Source: Bryobacter aggregatus MPL3 (GTDB lineage Bacteria > Acidobacteriota > Terriglobia > Bryobacterales > Bryobacteraceae). From it: a stretch of DNA of 64,000 nt. Shown piece after piece: positions 9,538 through 17,548 of the stretch (position 1 is the stretch's first letter; every line of letters starts with the position of its first letter). Below the pieces are notes generated by a model. The model ran no database searches. It was given only the letters and a program-made list of their open reading frames with translations, and was not told where the DNA came from. A program made the position numbers and the translations under genes. The DNA is taken from positions 1,674,001 through 1,738,000 of the forward strand of contig NZ_JNIF01000003.1 of assembly GCF_000702445.1 (NCBI RefSeq), in the 5' to 3' direction.

Positions 9538-9553
9538 TGTTCCACGTGACACA
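9538..9553 (+). other. parS-like site 7 (divergent right half)
   Basis: TGTTCCACGTGACACA. The left half is canonical TGTTCCAC; the right half has GACACA. The same 16-mer recurs as site 12. Confidence 0.75.
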
Positions 9554-9589
9554 TCCCACAGGTTTCGAGGGCTGGTTCGGCCGGGTGAT

Positions 9590-9605
9590 GGTTTCACGTG
9601 GAACT
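9590..9605 (+). other. parS-like site 8
   Basis: GGTTTCACGTGGAACT, 52 bp from site 7; core matches the majority form. Confidence 0.82.
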
Positions 9606-9682
9606 TGTGGTGTCGTTATTCCCTCGTTTGATTGGATAGCTGAGATTTACCTGCTCATCGGGGATCTGTGGCAGCGATGGGA

Positions 9683-9698
9683 TGTTTCACGTGGAACA
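9683..9698 (+). other. parS-like site 9
   Basis: TGTTTCACGTGGAACA, full majority form. Confidence 0.92.
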
Positions 9699-9832
9699 AC
9701 GAAGAAATGTGCGGTGAGAGGCTCAGTTTTGGGGGAGAAAGCGTGTTTGGGGGCTCTAGGAGCCCCAAAGAACCTCTTTTCCCAATTTGAGCCGAAGCTT
9801 GAGGGCTAACGGAGGATGGCTCTGAGGGATGA

Positions 9833-9848
9833 TGTTTCACGTGGAACA
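9833..9848 (+). other. parS-like site 10
   Basis: TGTTTCACGTGGAACA, full majority form. Confidence 0.92.
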
Positions 9849-9910
9849 GATGAGATCACCCCCTCGGGTAGAGTGCTTGGGCGAGATTGTTGCTCCTTTA
9901 GGCTGTGGCC

Positions 9911-9934
9911 GTATGGTTCCACGTGGAACCATAC
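9911..9934. other. parS-like site 11 in a 24-bp perfect palindrome
   Basis: The 16-bp core GGTTCCACGTGGAACC (9915-9930) is extended by four more matched bases on each side, GTAT and ATAC, giving a perfect 24-bp palindrome. No other site in the array is symmetric beyond 16 bp. Confidence 0.88.
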
Positions 9935-9993
9935 CTTTGTTTCGCGCTGATCGGGATTGTTGGGTGCGGTGGCGGTTTCCCTGCGATTGTCGT

Positions 9994-10009
9994 TGTTCCA
10001 CGTGACACA
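9994..10009 (+). other. parS-like site 12 (divergent right half)
   Basis: TGTTCCACGTGACACA, identical to site 7 and in the same orientation. Conservation of the unusual right half in two copies suggests it is tolerated or selected. Confidence 0.75.
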
Positions 10010-10104
10010 TGTTCTGCTTTGCAGCGTGGAATGAAGGCAGCTGTGTCGTGCTTCAAATGAAAGAAGAGTGTCTCTCGGTTTGCGGGGTTGTGAGGTATAT
10101 CTCT

Positions 10105-10120
10105 TGTTTCACGTGGAACG
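10105..10120 (+). other. parS-like site 13
   Basis: TGTTTCACGTGGAACG. It is the site nearest mnmG, about 85 bp beyond the mnmG terminator hairpin. Confidence 0.88.
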
Positions 10121-10204
10121 CATCGCGCTGGTCGTCGACCGGACAGGAATCCGATCTGGGTTGTGGGGACCGATTTTGACCTCTTTCTCCTCCCCGAAGG
10201 CCCT

Positions 10205-10240
10205 AAAATGGCAAAACCGGGACTCTTTCGAGGTCCCGGT
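10205..10240 (-). terminator. rho-independent terminator of mnmG
   Basis: ACCGGGAC (10216-10223) pairs with GTCCCGGT (10233-10240). On the minus strand the hairpin is followed by TTTTGCCATTTT. It lies 26 bp past the mnmG stop and would insulate the parS array from mnmG transcription. Confidence 0.75.
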
Positions 10241-10265
10241 CTCTGTTTTCTGCGTTTTGGATGCT

Positions 10266-12125
10266 TCAGGCGCGTGGTTTCTGGAGATTGAGGTAGATGT
10301 CGAGGATCGCGATTGCTGCGGGTGTCACACCCGGAATCCGGCCTGCCTGGCCGAGGGTCTCCGGTTTCACCCGGTTTAACTTGTCGACGACCTCGTTGGA
10401 GATCCCCGGGATGCCGGAATAGTCGAAATCCCGGTCCAGCTTCCGCGACTCCCCTTCCCGCAAGCGATTCACCTGCCGTTCCTGCTGCAGCATGTAGCCT
10501 TCGTACTTGATCTCTGTCTCGACCGTCGTTAGGACATTCTGCTGGATCGGAGTCTCCAGTTGCTGCTCGAGCCAGGGCTGGATCTGCGAAATCTTGGATT
10601 CCGGACGCTTGAGCCACACCGCAAAGCTTGGGCGGTCGTCGGAGGCGATCGAAACGCCCGCAATCATTCCTGGGGCGACTCGTTTCTCGCTGAGAAGTGC
10701 CAGTAACCTCTCCTTCATTGCCAGTTTCTCCCGGAAGCGGCGGATGCGCTCCCCGCTCGCTAATCCGACCCGTTCCGCAATCGGTGTCAGTCTCTCGTCG
10801 GCGTTGTCGATGCGTAGAGTTAGCCGGAATTCGGCGCGCGAGGTGAACATGCGATAGGGCTCATCGGCCCCCTTGCTCACCAGATCATCCACTAGAATGC
10901 CGCCATATCCCTGGTTACGAGCCAAAACGACCTCATCCCGGCTACCGAGCTTGCAGGCTGCGTTCAAACCCGCGAGCAAGCCCTGAATTCCCGCCTCTTC
11001 GTAGCCGCTGGTTCCATTGATCTGACCAGCCAGGAAGAGTCCGGGGTAGCGCTTCACTTCGAGGCGATGATCGAGTTCGCGCGGGTCGATGGCGTCGTAT
11101 TCGATCGCGTAGCCGGGGCGGATCATCTCGGCATTCTCCAATCCCTCGACCGAGGCGATCATTTCCTCCTGCACATCAATTGGCATGCTGGTGGACATCC
11201 CATTCACGTAGACCTCATTCGTATCCAGCCCCTCGGGCTCGAGATAGATCTGGTGCCGTTCGCGATCGGGGAATTTCACGAACTTGTCTTCAATGCTTGG
11301 GCAATAGCGGGGACCGATGCCTTCGATCTGTCCACTATATAGGGGGCTTCTTGGAATTGCTGCCTGCAGCACCGCCCGCGTGCGCTCATTGGTATAGGCC
11401 AGGAAGCACTGGATCTGCGGGCGATCGATGCGATCGGTGAGAAAGCTGAACGGCGTGGGGACCGGATCCCCATTCTGCAATTCAAACTTGGCCCAATCCA
11501 CGGTCCTGCCGTCGAGACGGGGCGGAGTACCGGTTTTGAGCCGCGTCCATTGCAGCCCCAAACCACGCAACCGCTCTGCGAGAAGATTGCTCGGCGCCTC
11601 GCCGTTGCGGCCGCACGAGTAACGGGTTTCGCCGACGTGAGCGACTCCCTTCAAAAAAGTTCCGGTGGTGACGATCACCGCTCCAGCGGACAGATCTCTT
11701 CCGTCGGCAAGACTAACACCGTTCACCTTCGTTCCATCGAAAAGAAAAGCGGCGACCTCGGCCTGCAGGATTCTCAAATTCGCTTCCTGCTCGAGCACTT
11801 CTTTCATCCGCACCCGGTACATCTTCTTGTCGCACTGCGCTCGCGGACTCCAAACGGCAGGCCCGCGGCTCGTATTCAGCAAGCGGAACTGGATTCCCAC
11901 GGCATCCGTGATTTCGCCCATCACTCCACCCAGTGCGTCGATCTCGCGCACCAGATGGCCTTTGGCGATGCCACCGATTGCCGGATTGCACGACATTTGC
12001 GCGATCAGATCAATATTCATGGTGATCATCGCGGTCTTCAATCCCATGCGGGCACACGCTCTTGCCGCCTCGCAGCCTGCGTGGCCGGCGCCCACGACAA
12101 TCACGTCATATCGGATTTGCTTCAT
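10266..12125 (-). CDS. mnmG: tRNA uridine-5-carboxymethylaminomethyl modification enzyme MnmG (GidA)
   Basis: A 619-residue FAD enzyme that, with MnmE, installs the cmnm5 group on the wobble uridine of several tRNAs in the cytoplasm. The N-terminal dinucleotide fold [12 protein letters not shown] (about 10-21), the [11 protein letters not shown] segment, the [14 protein letters not shown] region and the C-terminal [13 protein letters not shown] helical domain are all present and full length. It is divergent from purD (48 bp between starts). In many bacteria mnmG is followed by rsmG and then parA/parB; here the rsmG position is taken by the parS array. MnmE is not in the window. Confidence 0.96.
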   Translation of the reverse strand: MKQIRYDVIVVGAGHAGCEAARACARMGLKTAMITMNIDLIAQMSCNPAIGGIAKGHLVREIDALGGVMGEITDAVGIQFRLLNTSRGPAVWSPRAQCDKKMYRVRMKEVLEQEANLRILQAEVAAFLFDGTKVNGVSLADGRDLSAGAVIVTTGTFLKGVAHVGETRYSCGRNGEAPSNLLAERLRGLGLQWTRLKTGTPPRLDGRTVDWAKFELQNGDPVPTPFSFLTDRIDRPQIQCFLAYTNERTRAVLQAAIPRSPLYSGQIEGIGPRYCPSIEDKFVKFPDRERHQIYLEPEGLDTNEVYVNGMSTSMPIDVQEEMIASVEGLENAEMIRPGYAIEYDAIDPRELDHRLEVKRYPGLFLAGQINGTSGYEEAGIQGLLAGLNAACKLGSRDEVVLARNQGYGGILVDDLVSKGADEPYRMFTSRAEFRLTLRIDNADERLTPIAERVGLASGERIRRFREKLAMKERLLALLSEKRVAPGMIAGVSIASDDRPSFAVWLKRPESKISQIQPWLEQQLETPIQQNVLTTVETEIKYEGYMLQQERQVNRLREGESRKLDRDFDYSGIPGISNEVVDKLNRVKPETLGQAGRIPGVTPAAIAILDIYLNLQKPRA

Positions 12126-12173
12126 TTCACCCCGCTCTACGCCTTATTCTAACTTTTGGAGGCAAATTCTCTT

Positions 12174-13439
12174 TTGAACATCTTGATCGTGGGTTCCGGT
12201 GGACGTGAGCACGCCATGGCGTGGCGTTGTGCGCAGGAGGGACACAAGGTCTTCTGCGCCCCTGGAAACCCCGGCATCTCGCAAGTTGCCGAGTGCATTC
12301 CTTTGGAAACCCAAACTCCCGAACATTTTTTACAAGTGGCGCGGTTGATCCACGCCGACCTGACGATTGTGGGGCCGGAAGTCCCGCTGGTGGCTGGCAT
12401 CGTCGATCACTTTGAGGCGCACGGCCTCCGGATCTTTGGTCCCACCGCTGCCGCCGCAGAACTGGAAGGCAGCAAGGCTTTCTCGAAAGAATTCATGGCC
12501 CGGCATGGCATCCCCACGGCTCGCTTTCAGGTCTTTGACAATCTGGAAGACGCGAAACTCGGTCTGGGCCGCTTTGAATATCCAGTGGTTCTCAAGGCGG
12601 ATGGACTCGCGGCCGGCAAAGGCGTCGTGATCGCGAAAACAAAGGCCGATGCCTGGACCGCGCTCGAAGGTCTCTTTTCGGGAGACCTGGTGGGCGCTGC
12701 CGGTTCTCGCGTTTTGATCGAAGATTTCTGGCGTGGCGAAGAAGTCAGCTTCATTGCGATCTGCGATCATGACACCGCGATTGCGCTGCCGCCGACGCAG
12801 GACCACAAAAACATTTTTGACAACGACGAAGGGCCGAACACGGGTGGCATGGGGGCTTACTGCGATGACCGGATTCTCAGCCAAGAACAGAAAGACGAAA
12901 TTCTTGAGAACGTCATTCTACGAACCCTGCGCGGCATGGCCTCTGAAGGCAAGCCCTTCCGCGGCTTCTTATACGCAGGGCTTATGATGACTCCCGACGG
13001 GGTGAAGGTCCTTGAGTTCAACGTGCGTCTTGGCGACCCCGAAACGCAGGCGCTGCTCTTGCGCATTGAAGCTGGCTTTGTCGATACGATTCTCGCGGCG
13101 ACCGAACATCGTCTGCCTTCGGCTCATTTGCAACTGAGCACAGGAGCCACGGCCTGCGTGGTGATGGCGGCTCATGGGTATCCCGGAAAAGTGCGCACGG
13201 GCGACAGGATCAGCGGCATTGAGAACAGTGGCGAGGCGATGGTCTTTCATGCCGGCACGAAATTCGAAGACGGTGAACTGAAAACGGCGGGTGGCCGCGT
13301 ACTCGGTGTGACGGCCGGAGGCGCTACTTTGCAGGAGGCTCTCAACCGGGCTTATCGCGGCTTGGGCTCCATCCACTTTGACGGCATGCAGTTCCGCCGC
13401 GACATTGGACAAAAGGGTTTGAAACGCTACACTAATTAG
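12174..13439 (+). CDS. purD: phosphoribosylamine-glycine ligase (GARS)
   Basis: A 421-residue ATP-grasp enzyme catalysing the second step of purine synthesis, joining phosphoribosylamine and glycine. It has the N-terminal NILIVGSGGREHA, the GPEVPL and GSKAFSKEF segments, the ATP-grasp loop DGLAAGKGV and the metal-binding region EFNVRLGDPETQ. The start is taken as TTG 12174 because GGAGG sits 11 bases upstream and the family begins exactly here; a TTG at 12156 would add six residues. Its stop is only five bases before tRNA-Arg, so both may be on one transcript. Confidence 0.95.
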   Translation: MNILIVGSGGREHAMAWRCAQEGHKVFCAPGNPGISQVAECIPLETQTPEHFLQVARLIHADLTIVGPEVPLVAGIVDHFEAHGLRIFGPTAAAAELEGSKAFSKEFMARHGIPTARFQVFDNLEDAKLGLGRFEYPVVLKADGLAAGKGVVIAKTKADAWTALEGLFSGDLVGAAGSRVLIEDFWRGEEVSFIAICDHDTAIALPPTQDHKNIFDNDEGPNTGGMGAYCDDRILSQEQKDEILENVILRTLRGMASEGKPFRGFLYAGLMMTPDGVKVLEFNVRLGDPETQALLLRIEAGFVDTILAATEHRLPSAHLQLSTGATACVVMAAHGYPGKVRTGDRISGIENSGEAMVFHAGTKFEDGELKTAGGRVLGVTAGGATLQEALNRAYRGLGSIHFDGMQFRRDIGQKGLKRYTN

Positions 13440-13444
13440 CTAGT

Positions 13445-13520
13445 GGGGACGTAGCTCAGTGGATAGAGCGTCCGCCTCCTAAGCGGAAGGTCGGCAGTTC
13501 GACCCTGCCCGTCCCTACCA
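13445..13520 (+). tRNA. tRNA-Arg (anticodon CCT)
   Basis: A full cloverleaf: acceptor GGGGACG/CGTCCCT with a G-T wobble at 1-72, D arm GCTC-GAGC, anticodon stem TCCGC-GCGGA with loop CTCCTAA, T arm GGCAG-CTGCC, discriminator A and encoded CCA. It begins five bases after the purD stop. Confidence 0.95.
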
Positions 13521-13555
13521 TTCCTGACTGGGTCTCCCTCGCCTGAGGAGAATCG

Positions 13556-14029
13556 ATGTTATTCCTTCGCGCCCTGCTTGCCTTCGTGGCTCTTCCAGTG
13601 GTGGTGAGTGTTTTGGTGCCTTGGCTTTTGTTGCCCAACGACCGTTGGCGGGGCGCGGGATTTTCTTGGGCTTGGCCACTCCTGGTGTTGGGCCTTTGTC
13701 TCTTGCTCGCCAGCGTCCGCGATTTTTATGTCGCCGGCCGCGGTACACTCGCCCCTTGGGATCCTCCCCGAAAGCTCGTGATTGCCGGGCTGTACCGGTG
13801 GGTGCGCAATCCGATGTATCTGGGAGTTCTGGCCTGGGTCGGGGGCTGGAGTCTGCTTGTTGCTTCCCCACTCCTGGCCGTGTATACCGCGCTCCTGGCG
13901 ATTGGCTTCCATCTGCGTGTTTTGCTCTACGAGGAGCCGACGCTTGCCCGGCTCTTCCCGGCAGATTGGGCACTTTACCGCGCAAAGGTAAATCGTTGGT
14001 GGCCCCGATTATTTCCTGCGGTAGATTGA
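13556..14029 (+). CDS. isoprenylcysteine carboxyl methyltransferase family membrane protein
   Basis: A 157-residue protein with four to five hydrophobic segments. Near residues 78-90 it carries GLYRWVRNPMYLG, the R-x-P-x-Y hallmark of ICMT/phospholipid methyltransferase enzymes, followed by YEEPTLARLF, the E-E-x-x-L motif that binds SAM in this superfamily. GAGGAG just before ATG 13556 supports the start. In bacteria such proteins methylate small hydrophobic or isoprenoid substrates; the target is unknown. It overlaps the convergent gene by 21 bp. Confidence 0.82.
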   Translation: MLFLRALLAFVALPVVVSVLVPWLLLPNDRWRGAGFSWAWPLLVLGLCLLLASVRDFYVAGRGTLAPWDPPRKLVIAGLYRWVRNPMYLGVLAWVGGWSLLVASPLLAVYTALLAIGFHLRVLLYEEPTLARLFPADWALYRAKVNRWWPRLFPAVD

Positions 14030-14617
14030 GGGCTTGGCTGGGTCGAACTTTCGCAGCTCTAACATTCCGTTGTGATGGACGAGCCGCTCGGCTTCAAAAC
14101 GCATTTCCTGAATTGCGTTTCCATCGATCGCAAACACGAAGTCGCGCATTCCTTTTGCGACCGGGATGGGGCCAAATTCCACTCCAAACACGCTGACTTC
14201 AAAACCCACTTCCCGGACGTCTTTCAATTTCGGAAAGAAGGCAATCCCTTCCTCATTCGTCCTGCCCTGTACGGACTCGCTTCCGGTTCTCAACGCCACG
14301 TCGATGTTCTCGACGCCCCGGCCGTTACTGCCCTGGACCCACACCTTCACTCCACTCGCATCGCCAGCGGAACTTTTGAGCAATCGAAAGAAGGGCGCCA
14401 CCTTACCCGTGCTTTGCAAGACGACGGAGTTGCCTTCCAATTTCCAGGTTCCTTTACCCCAGTAGTCTGCGGCGCCATAGATCAGCCCGAAGGCAAAGCT
14501 GCCGTCGGCATGGAGCGTCAATTCCGATGCGGCTTCGTGCACGCCTTCGAGAACATAGACGCCCACCTGTCCCCAACTCAGGGTCTGCGACAAGACCAGC
14601 AGCACTATCCATTTCAT
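14009..14617 (-). CDS. secreted protein with carboxypeptidase-regulatory-like features
   Basis: A 202-residue protein with a signal peptide (MKWIVLLVLSQTLSWGQ). The N-terminal half (GVYVLEGVHEAASELTLHADGSFAFGL) resembles a small lipocalin-like or META-type barrel with TWKLEGNSVVLQ. The C-terminal half (IDVALRTGSESVQGRTNEEGIAFFP) resembles a carboxypeptidase-regulatory beta-sandwich. ATG 14617 is chosen because it gives the signal peptide; the frame is open upstream into another gene. It is probably periplasmic; function unknown. Confidence 0.7.
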   Translation of the reverse strand: MKWIVLLVLSQTLSWGQVGVYVLEGVHEAASELTLHADGSFAFGLIYGAADYWGKGTWKLEGNSVVLQSTGKVAPFFRLLKSSAGDASGVKVWVQGSNGRGVENIDVALRTGSESVQGRTNEEGIAFFPKLKDVREVGFEVSVFGVEFGPIPVAKGMRDFVFAIDGNAIQEMRFEAERLVHHNGMLELRKFDPAKPSIYRRK

Positions 14618-14636
14618 ACAGACAACAATGCGAAGA

Positions 14637-14677
14637 ATCCCTGCAAAAGCGATCATGGGATCGCAAATTGCAGGGAT
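14637..14677. other. long imperfect inverted repeat (possible hairpin)
   Basis: ATCCCTGCAA (14637-14646) pairs with TTGCAGGGAT (14668-14677), and inside it GCGATC (14649-14654) pairs with GATCGC (14659-14664). It lies between two minus-strand genes, 20 bp above the start of the downstream one. On the plus strand it is followed by a T-rich stretch, on the minus strand it is not. It could be a terminator, mRNA stabiliser or operator. Confidence 0.55.
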
Positions 14678-14721
14678 CGGTGTTATTGATATTTTGTTAT
14701 TGTTAGTGAAGGGGGGGCGAA

Positions 14722-15225
14722 CTACATCGCCGTTCTTCCGCGCAGTCCACGATTCATGCCACTGCAATCGTTGAACAGTGCGGCGATCCAGGTTTGCTTC
14801 CAGCTGGGGAAGGGATCGTAGCTCATGGACTGGTCCTCCCGGACAATCCACAAATGCAAAGTATCGGAGGGGAACTTCCAACCGACTCCGAAACCATCCT
14901 TGCAGGTGACTTTGCGGATCTCCTGCATCTTTGAGAACTCGGTGTGGCCGCTCTTTGGGCCCCAATCTTCGAGGAACTTCTCGTAGGCGTAGTTCCGGCA
15001 GGGCTTCTCGGGAGTACATCCCCAATAGCGGTAGGCGCCTGGGTAATCCTGCTTCTCTAAAATTTCGCGAAAACCGGCGAGCTTGTTCTTCTCGCTGTGA
15101 TTCCGCAAGGCGTAATAGCCGGCGATGCCCAGGACAATCAAGGCCACAAAAGCAAGAACGGCGCGAACAATCATCTTGTTGCGCCGTTCTTCGCCAGCTC
15201 CGTATTGGTCTAAATAAGAAGACAT
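14722..15225 (-). CDS. single-pass membrane protein of unknown function
   Basis: A 167-residue protein with a short cytoplasmic N-terminus (MSSYLDQYGAGEERRNK), one transmembrane helix (about 18-40) and a periplasmic domain with three cysteines near the middle (CTPEKPC and VTCKD) that could form a disulfide. The ATG at 15225 is used because the longer frame overlaps ompH; it lies five bases below the ompH stop, so the two are likely cotranscribed. No known family recognised. Confidence 0.7.
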   Translation of the reverse strand: MSSYLDQYGAGEERRNKMIVRAVLAFVALIVLGIAGYYALRNHSEKNKLAGFREILEKQDYPGAYRYWGCTPEKPCRNYAYEKFLEDWGPKSGHTEFSKMQEIRKVTCKDGFGVGWKFPSDTLHLWIVREDQSMSYDPFPSWKQTWIAALFNDCSGMNRGLRGRTAM

Positions 15226-15229
15226 ATCC

Positions 15230-15742
15230 CTACTTTGCGACGGGATGAGCCTTGTCGTAGGCTGCAGTCGCCTCCGTCGTGATTTCAAGCGCGGGCTTGA
15301 AGTGAACCGTATTTGCTACGTCGAAAACCACATCGTAGCCCTTTTCATCCGACAACTTCTTCACCACTTCCTGCATGCGCTGGCTGGCCTTCAGCAGAAT
15401 TTCCTGCCGATCGCGTTCGACGTCTGCCTGCAGATCTTCCTGCTTGCGCTGCATCTCGCGCTGTTTCCGGGTCCCTTGAGCGTTGAGATCGCCTTCTACC
15501 TGCGGCGTCAATTTTCCCGCTCCTGCATTGAGACGATTCTGGATGTCCACAAGTTCCGAATCCAGCCGCTTTAGATCGTCGGTGCGCGGTCTATACTTCG
15601 CTTCGAGATCGGCTTGGGCCTTTTTGATCTCAGCCGTATCGAGCAGGGCCTTTTGCGTATTCAGGATCGCAACCTTCGCCTGACCAACAAGCGTCACCGC
15701 CAGTAACGCGCCGAGCGCCACCTTCATCATCGTCGTCTTCAT
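15230..15742 (-). CDS. OmpH/Skp family periplasmic chaperone
   Basis: A 170-residue secreted protein: signal peptide (MKTTMMKVALGALLAVTLVGQ), then VAILNTQKALLDTAE, the start of the Skp body, then a long coiled-coil arm rich in Gln, Arg and Glu (about 60-130), and VVFDVANTVHF at the end. Skp-type trimers carry unfolded outer-membrane proteins across the periplasm. The usual neighbours bamA or lpxD are not adjacent here. Family assignment is firm, exact client range unknown. Confidence 0.85.
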   Translation of the reverse strand: MKTTMMKVALGALLAVTLVGQAKVAILNTQKALLDTAEIKKAQADLEAKYRPRTDDLKRLDSELVDIQNRLNAGAGKLTPQVEGDLNAQGTRKQREMQRKQEDLQADVERDRQEILLKASQRMQEVVKKLSDEKGYDVVFDVANTVHFKPALEITTEATAAYDKAHPVAK

Positions 15743-15769
15743 GTTTTCCTCAATCCTTTGCGCGCGTCT

Positions 15770-16057
15770 CTAGCCGAGAACCGCCAGAATTTCACTTTCC
15801 CTCAAGATCAGATATTCGTCCCCGCCCACTTTGGTTTCGGATCCGGCGTATTTTCCGAAAAGAATTTTGTCGCCGACCTTCACTTCCATCGCGACCCGAC
15901 GCCCATCCTTGAGCTGCGTCCCTGCCCCAACGGCAATGACTTCAGCTTCCTGGGGCTTTTCCTGCGCGCTATCGGGCACAAACAGGCTGCCAATCTTATT
16001 ACCCTGCGCCTCGAGGCGCTTCACTAGCACGTGATCGTGCAACGGACGCAATTTCAT
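15770..16057 (-). CDS. groES: co-chaperonin GroES (stand-alone)
   Basis: A 95-residue Cpn10: MKLRPLHDHVLVKRLE at the start, a mobile loop around NKIGSLFVPDSAQEKPQ, the VGDKILFGKYAGSE strand and the EYLILRESEILAVL end. It caps GroEL during folding. The ATG at 16057 fits the family length. No groEL follows; downstream is ompH 27 bp away. The mobile loop has SLFVP where most GroES proteins have a GIVLP-type hydrophobic triplet. No CIRCE heat-shock operator is visible upstream. Confidence 0.92.
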   Translation of the reverse strand: MKLRPLHDHVLVKRLEAQGNKIGSLFVPDSAQEKPQEAEVIAVGAGTQLKDGRRVAMEVKVGDKILFGKYAGSETKVGGDEYLILRESEILAVLG

Positions 16058-16147
16058 AGATACTCCCTTGGACATTATCCAATCTAGCAAACCCCTGCGC
16101 CGTCATTCTATTGCAACCACTTCTCGCACAATAATGAAAATGCCCAC

Positions 16148-17548
16148 ATGAAGCAGCTCCTCTTCCTCCTTCTCAGCGCATTTTTCCTTTGTGCGCAGAC
16201 CAAAGACCCCAACTTCTTTCAGAAACCCTATCTTCAGCTCGGTGACCGTCCCGCCAATTCGAAAAGCGAAGGACTCGATCTGATGTGGCTTGGCCACGAT
16301 CGGGATACCCATTTCGCGGTCGAATACAAACCCGGATCCTCCTGGCGCAAAGCAGAAGTGCAGCAGCTTCGCCGCGTCGCCGTCACTGGTACCGTCGCGC
16401 ATCGGGTCTACCGCGCCTCGCTCGACAAGCTGAGTCCTGGCAAAATGGTGCCCTACCGGGTGCTCGTTGGGGGCAAAGCGATTTTCGAATCCACCGCCCA
16501 GGCGCGCAAGCCGGAGAAGTCAGACACCCATCTGGTCGTCTTTGGCGATTGCGCCGCCAACACTCCGGGACAACGAGCGGTGGCCTACGAGGTGTCGAAG
16601 CTCAAGCCGGACTATGTCTTTGTGGCGGGCGATATCGTCTATTCGCGGGGCCGCGTTTCTGAGTACGAGGAGAAGTTCTGGCCCGTCTATAACGCCGATA
16701 CGGCTGGCCCGGCGACAGGCGCACCTCTCCTGAGAAGCACGCTCTTTACCGGTGTGATCGGCAATCATGACTCGCCGCTCGTTCCGGATTTCGATCTTTA
16801 CCCGGATTCTTTGGCGTTCTTCCGCTACTGGTCTCTCCCGATGAATGGTCCTTCGATCCAGGCCGGAGGCAAACATACCGCGAAGTTCAAGGGCAATGAA
16901 GCAGCCCAGCGTGCTTTTCTGAGCACCACCGACCGCTACCCGCGCATGTCGAACTACTCTTTTGACTACGGCAACGTCCACTGGACGGTCATCGACAGCA
17001 ATCCCTACGTCGATTTCACCGACCCTGCTTTCCGCGAATGGATCCGCAACGATCTGAAGGCGGCCTCCAAGGCGAAGTGGCGCTTTGTGGGCTTTCATCA
17101 TCCACCCTTCAATTCTTCAAAGGCGCACTTCACCGACCAGCGGGTTCGTCTGCTTGCCGATCTCTTTGAAGAAGGCCGGGCCGACCTTGTCATCGGCGGC
17201 CATGTCCACAACTACCAGCGCACGCATCCGATGAAATTCGTTGTTGAGGCTGGTTTCAAATTGGGTTCGAAAACCGAAGTTCCTGGCAAGTGGACGCTCG
17301 ACAAGTCTTATGACGGTGATAAGAATACGAAGCCGAATGCGCCCATCTACCTGGTAACTGGCGCCGGCGGAGCTACCCTCTACAACCCGGAGCAGAATGG
17401 CAATCCCAGTACCTTTCAGGATTTCACCGCGAAGTTCTCCTCCGACACTCACTCCTTCACTGTCATCGATGCTTCTGCCAAGGAGCTGAAGGTCCGTCAG
17501 ATCTCGTCGAGCGGAAAAGAGATCGACCGCTTTACGGTTACGCGCTAA
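16148..17548 (+). CDS. secreted metallophosphoesterase, purple acid phosphatase-like
   Basis: A 466-residue protein with a signal peptide (MKQLLFLLLSAFFLCAQ). An N-terminal fibronectin-like domain (about 20-120) precedes a calcineurin-like phosphoesterase domain with all metal ligands: VFGDCAAN, AGDIVY, GNHD, the His of GFHHPPF and GGHVHNYQRTHP. This layout is that of purple acid phosphatases, which release phosphate from organic esters outside the cytoplasm. It is divergent from groES and converges with the next gene, overlapping by 11 bp. Substrate is unknown. Confidence 0.88.
   Translation: MKQLLFLLLSAFFLCAQTKDPNFFQKPYLQLGDRPANSKSEGLDLMWLGHDRDTHFAVEYKPGSSWRKAEVQQLRRVAVTGTVAHRVYRASLDKLSPGKMVPYRVLVGGKAIFESTAQARKPEKSDTHLVVFGDCAANTPGQRAVAYEVSKLKPDYVFVAGDIVYSRGRVSEYEEKFWPVYNADTAGPATGAPLLRSTLFTGVIGNHDSPLVPDFDLYPDSLAFFRYWSLPMNGPSIQAGGKHTAKFKGNEAAQRAFLSTTDRYPRMSNYSFDYGNVHWTVIDSNPYVDFTDPAFREWIRNDLKAASKAKWRFVGFHHPPFNSSKAHFTDQRVRLLADLFEEGRADLVIGGHVHNYQRTHPMKFVVEAGFKLGSKTEVPGKWTLDKSYDGDKNTKPNAPIYLVTGAGGATLYNPEQNGNPSTFQDFTAKFSSDTHSFTVIDASAKELKVRQISSSGKEIDRFTVTR

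Larger units (their letters stand above)
8809..10120. repeat. cluster of thirteen parS-like centromere sites
   Basis: The 1.53 kb between parA and mnmG has no credible gene but holds thirteen 16-bp sites around CACGTG. Site centres lie near 8816, 8974, 9066, 9276, 9395, 9446, 9545, 9597, 9690, 9840, 9922, 10001 and 10112, with irregular spacing of 51-210 bp. Nine contain TTTCACGTGGAAC, two are GGTTCCACGTGGAACC and two are TGTTCCACGTGACACA. The known consensus for chromosomal parS is TGTTTCACGTGAAACA, with TTCCACGTGGAA also used in some genera. All eleven asymmetric sites read in the same orientation. Sequence between sites is unrelated, so this is not a simple tandem duplication. Confidence 0.92.

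Noticed and set aside
8809-10120. CRISPR array
   Set aside because: Repeats are 16-bp near-palindromes with spacing of 51-210 bp, and no cas gene is present.
8813-10265. Several short open frames on both strands in the parS array, many containing MFHVE, FHVKH or VPRGT
   Set aside because: They arise from reading through the repeated parS sequence in different frames; no family match, no ribosome sites, and they overlap each other.
8739-10265. Replication origin in the array
   Set aside because: No cluster of TTATCCACA-like DnaA boxes and no AT-rich unwinding region were seen; only parS sites are evident.
16058-16147. CIRCE operator upstream of groES
   Set aside because: No TTAGCACTC-N9-GAGTGCTAA inverted repeat is present.
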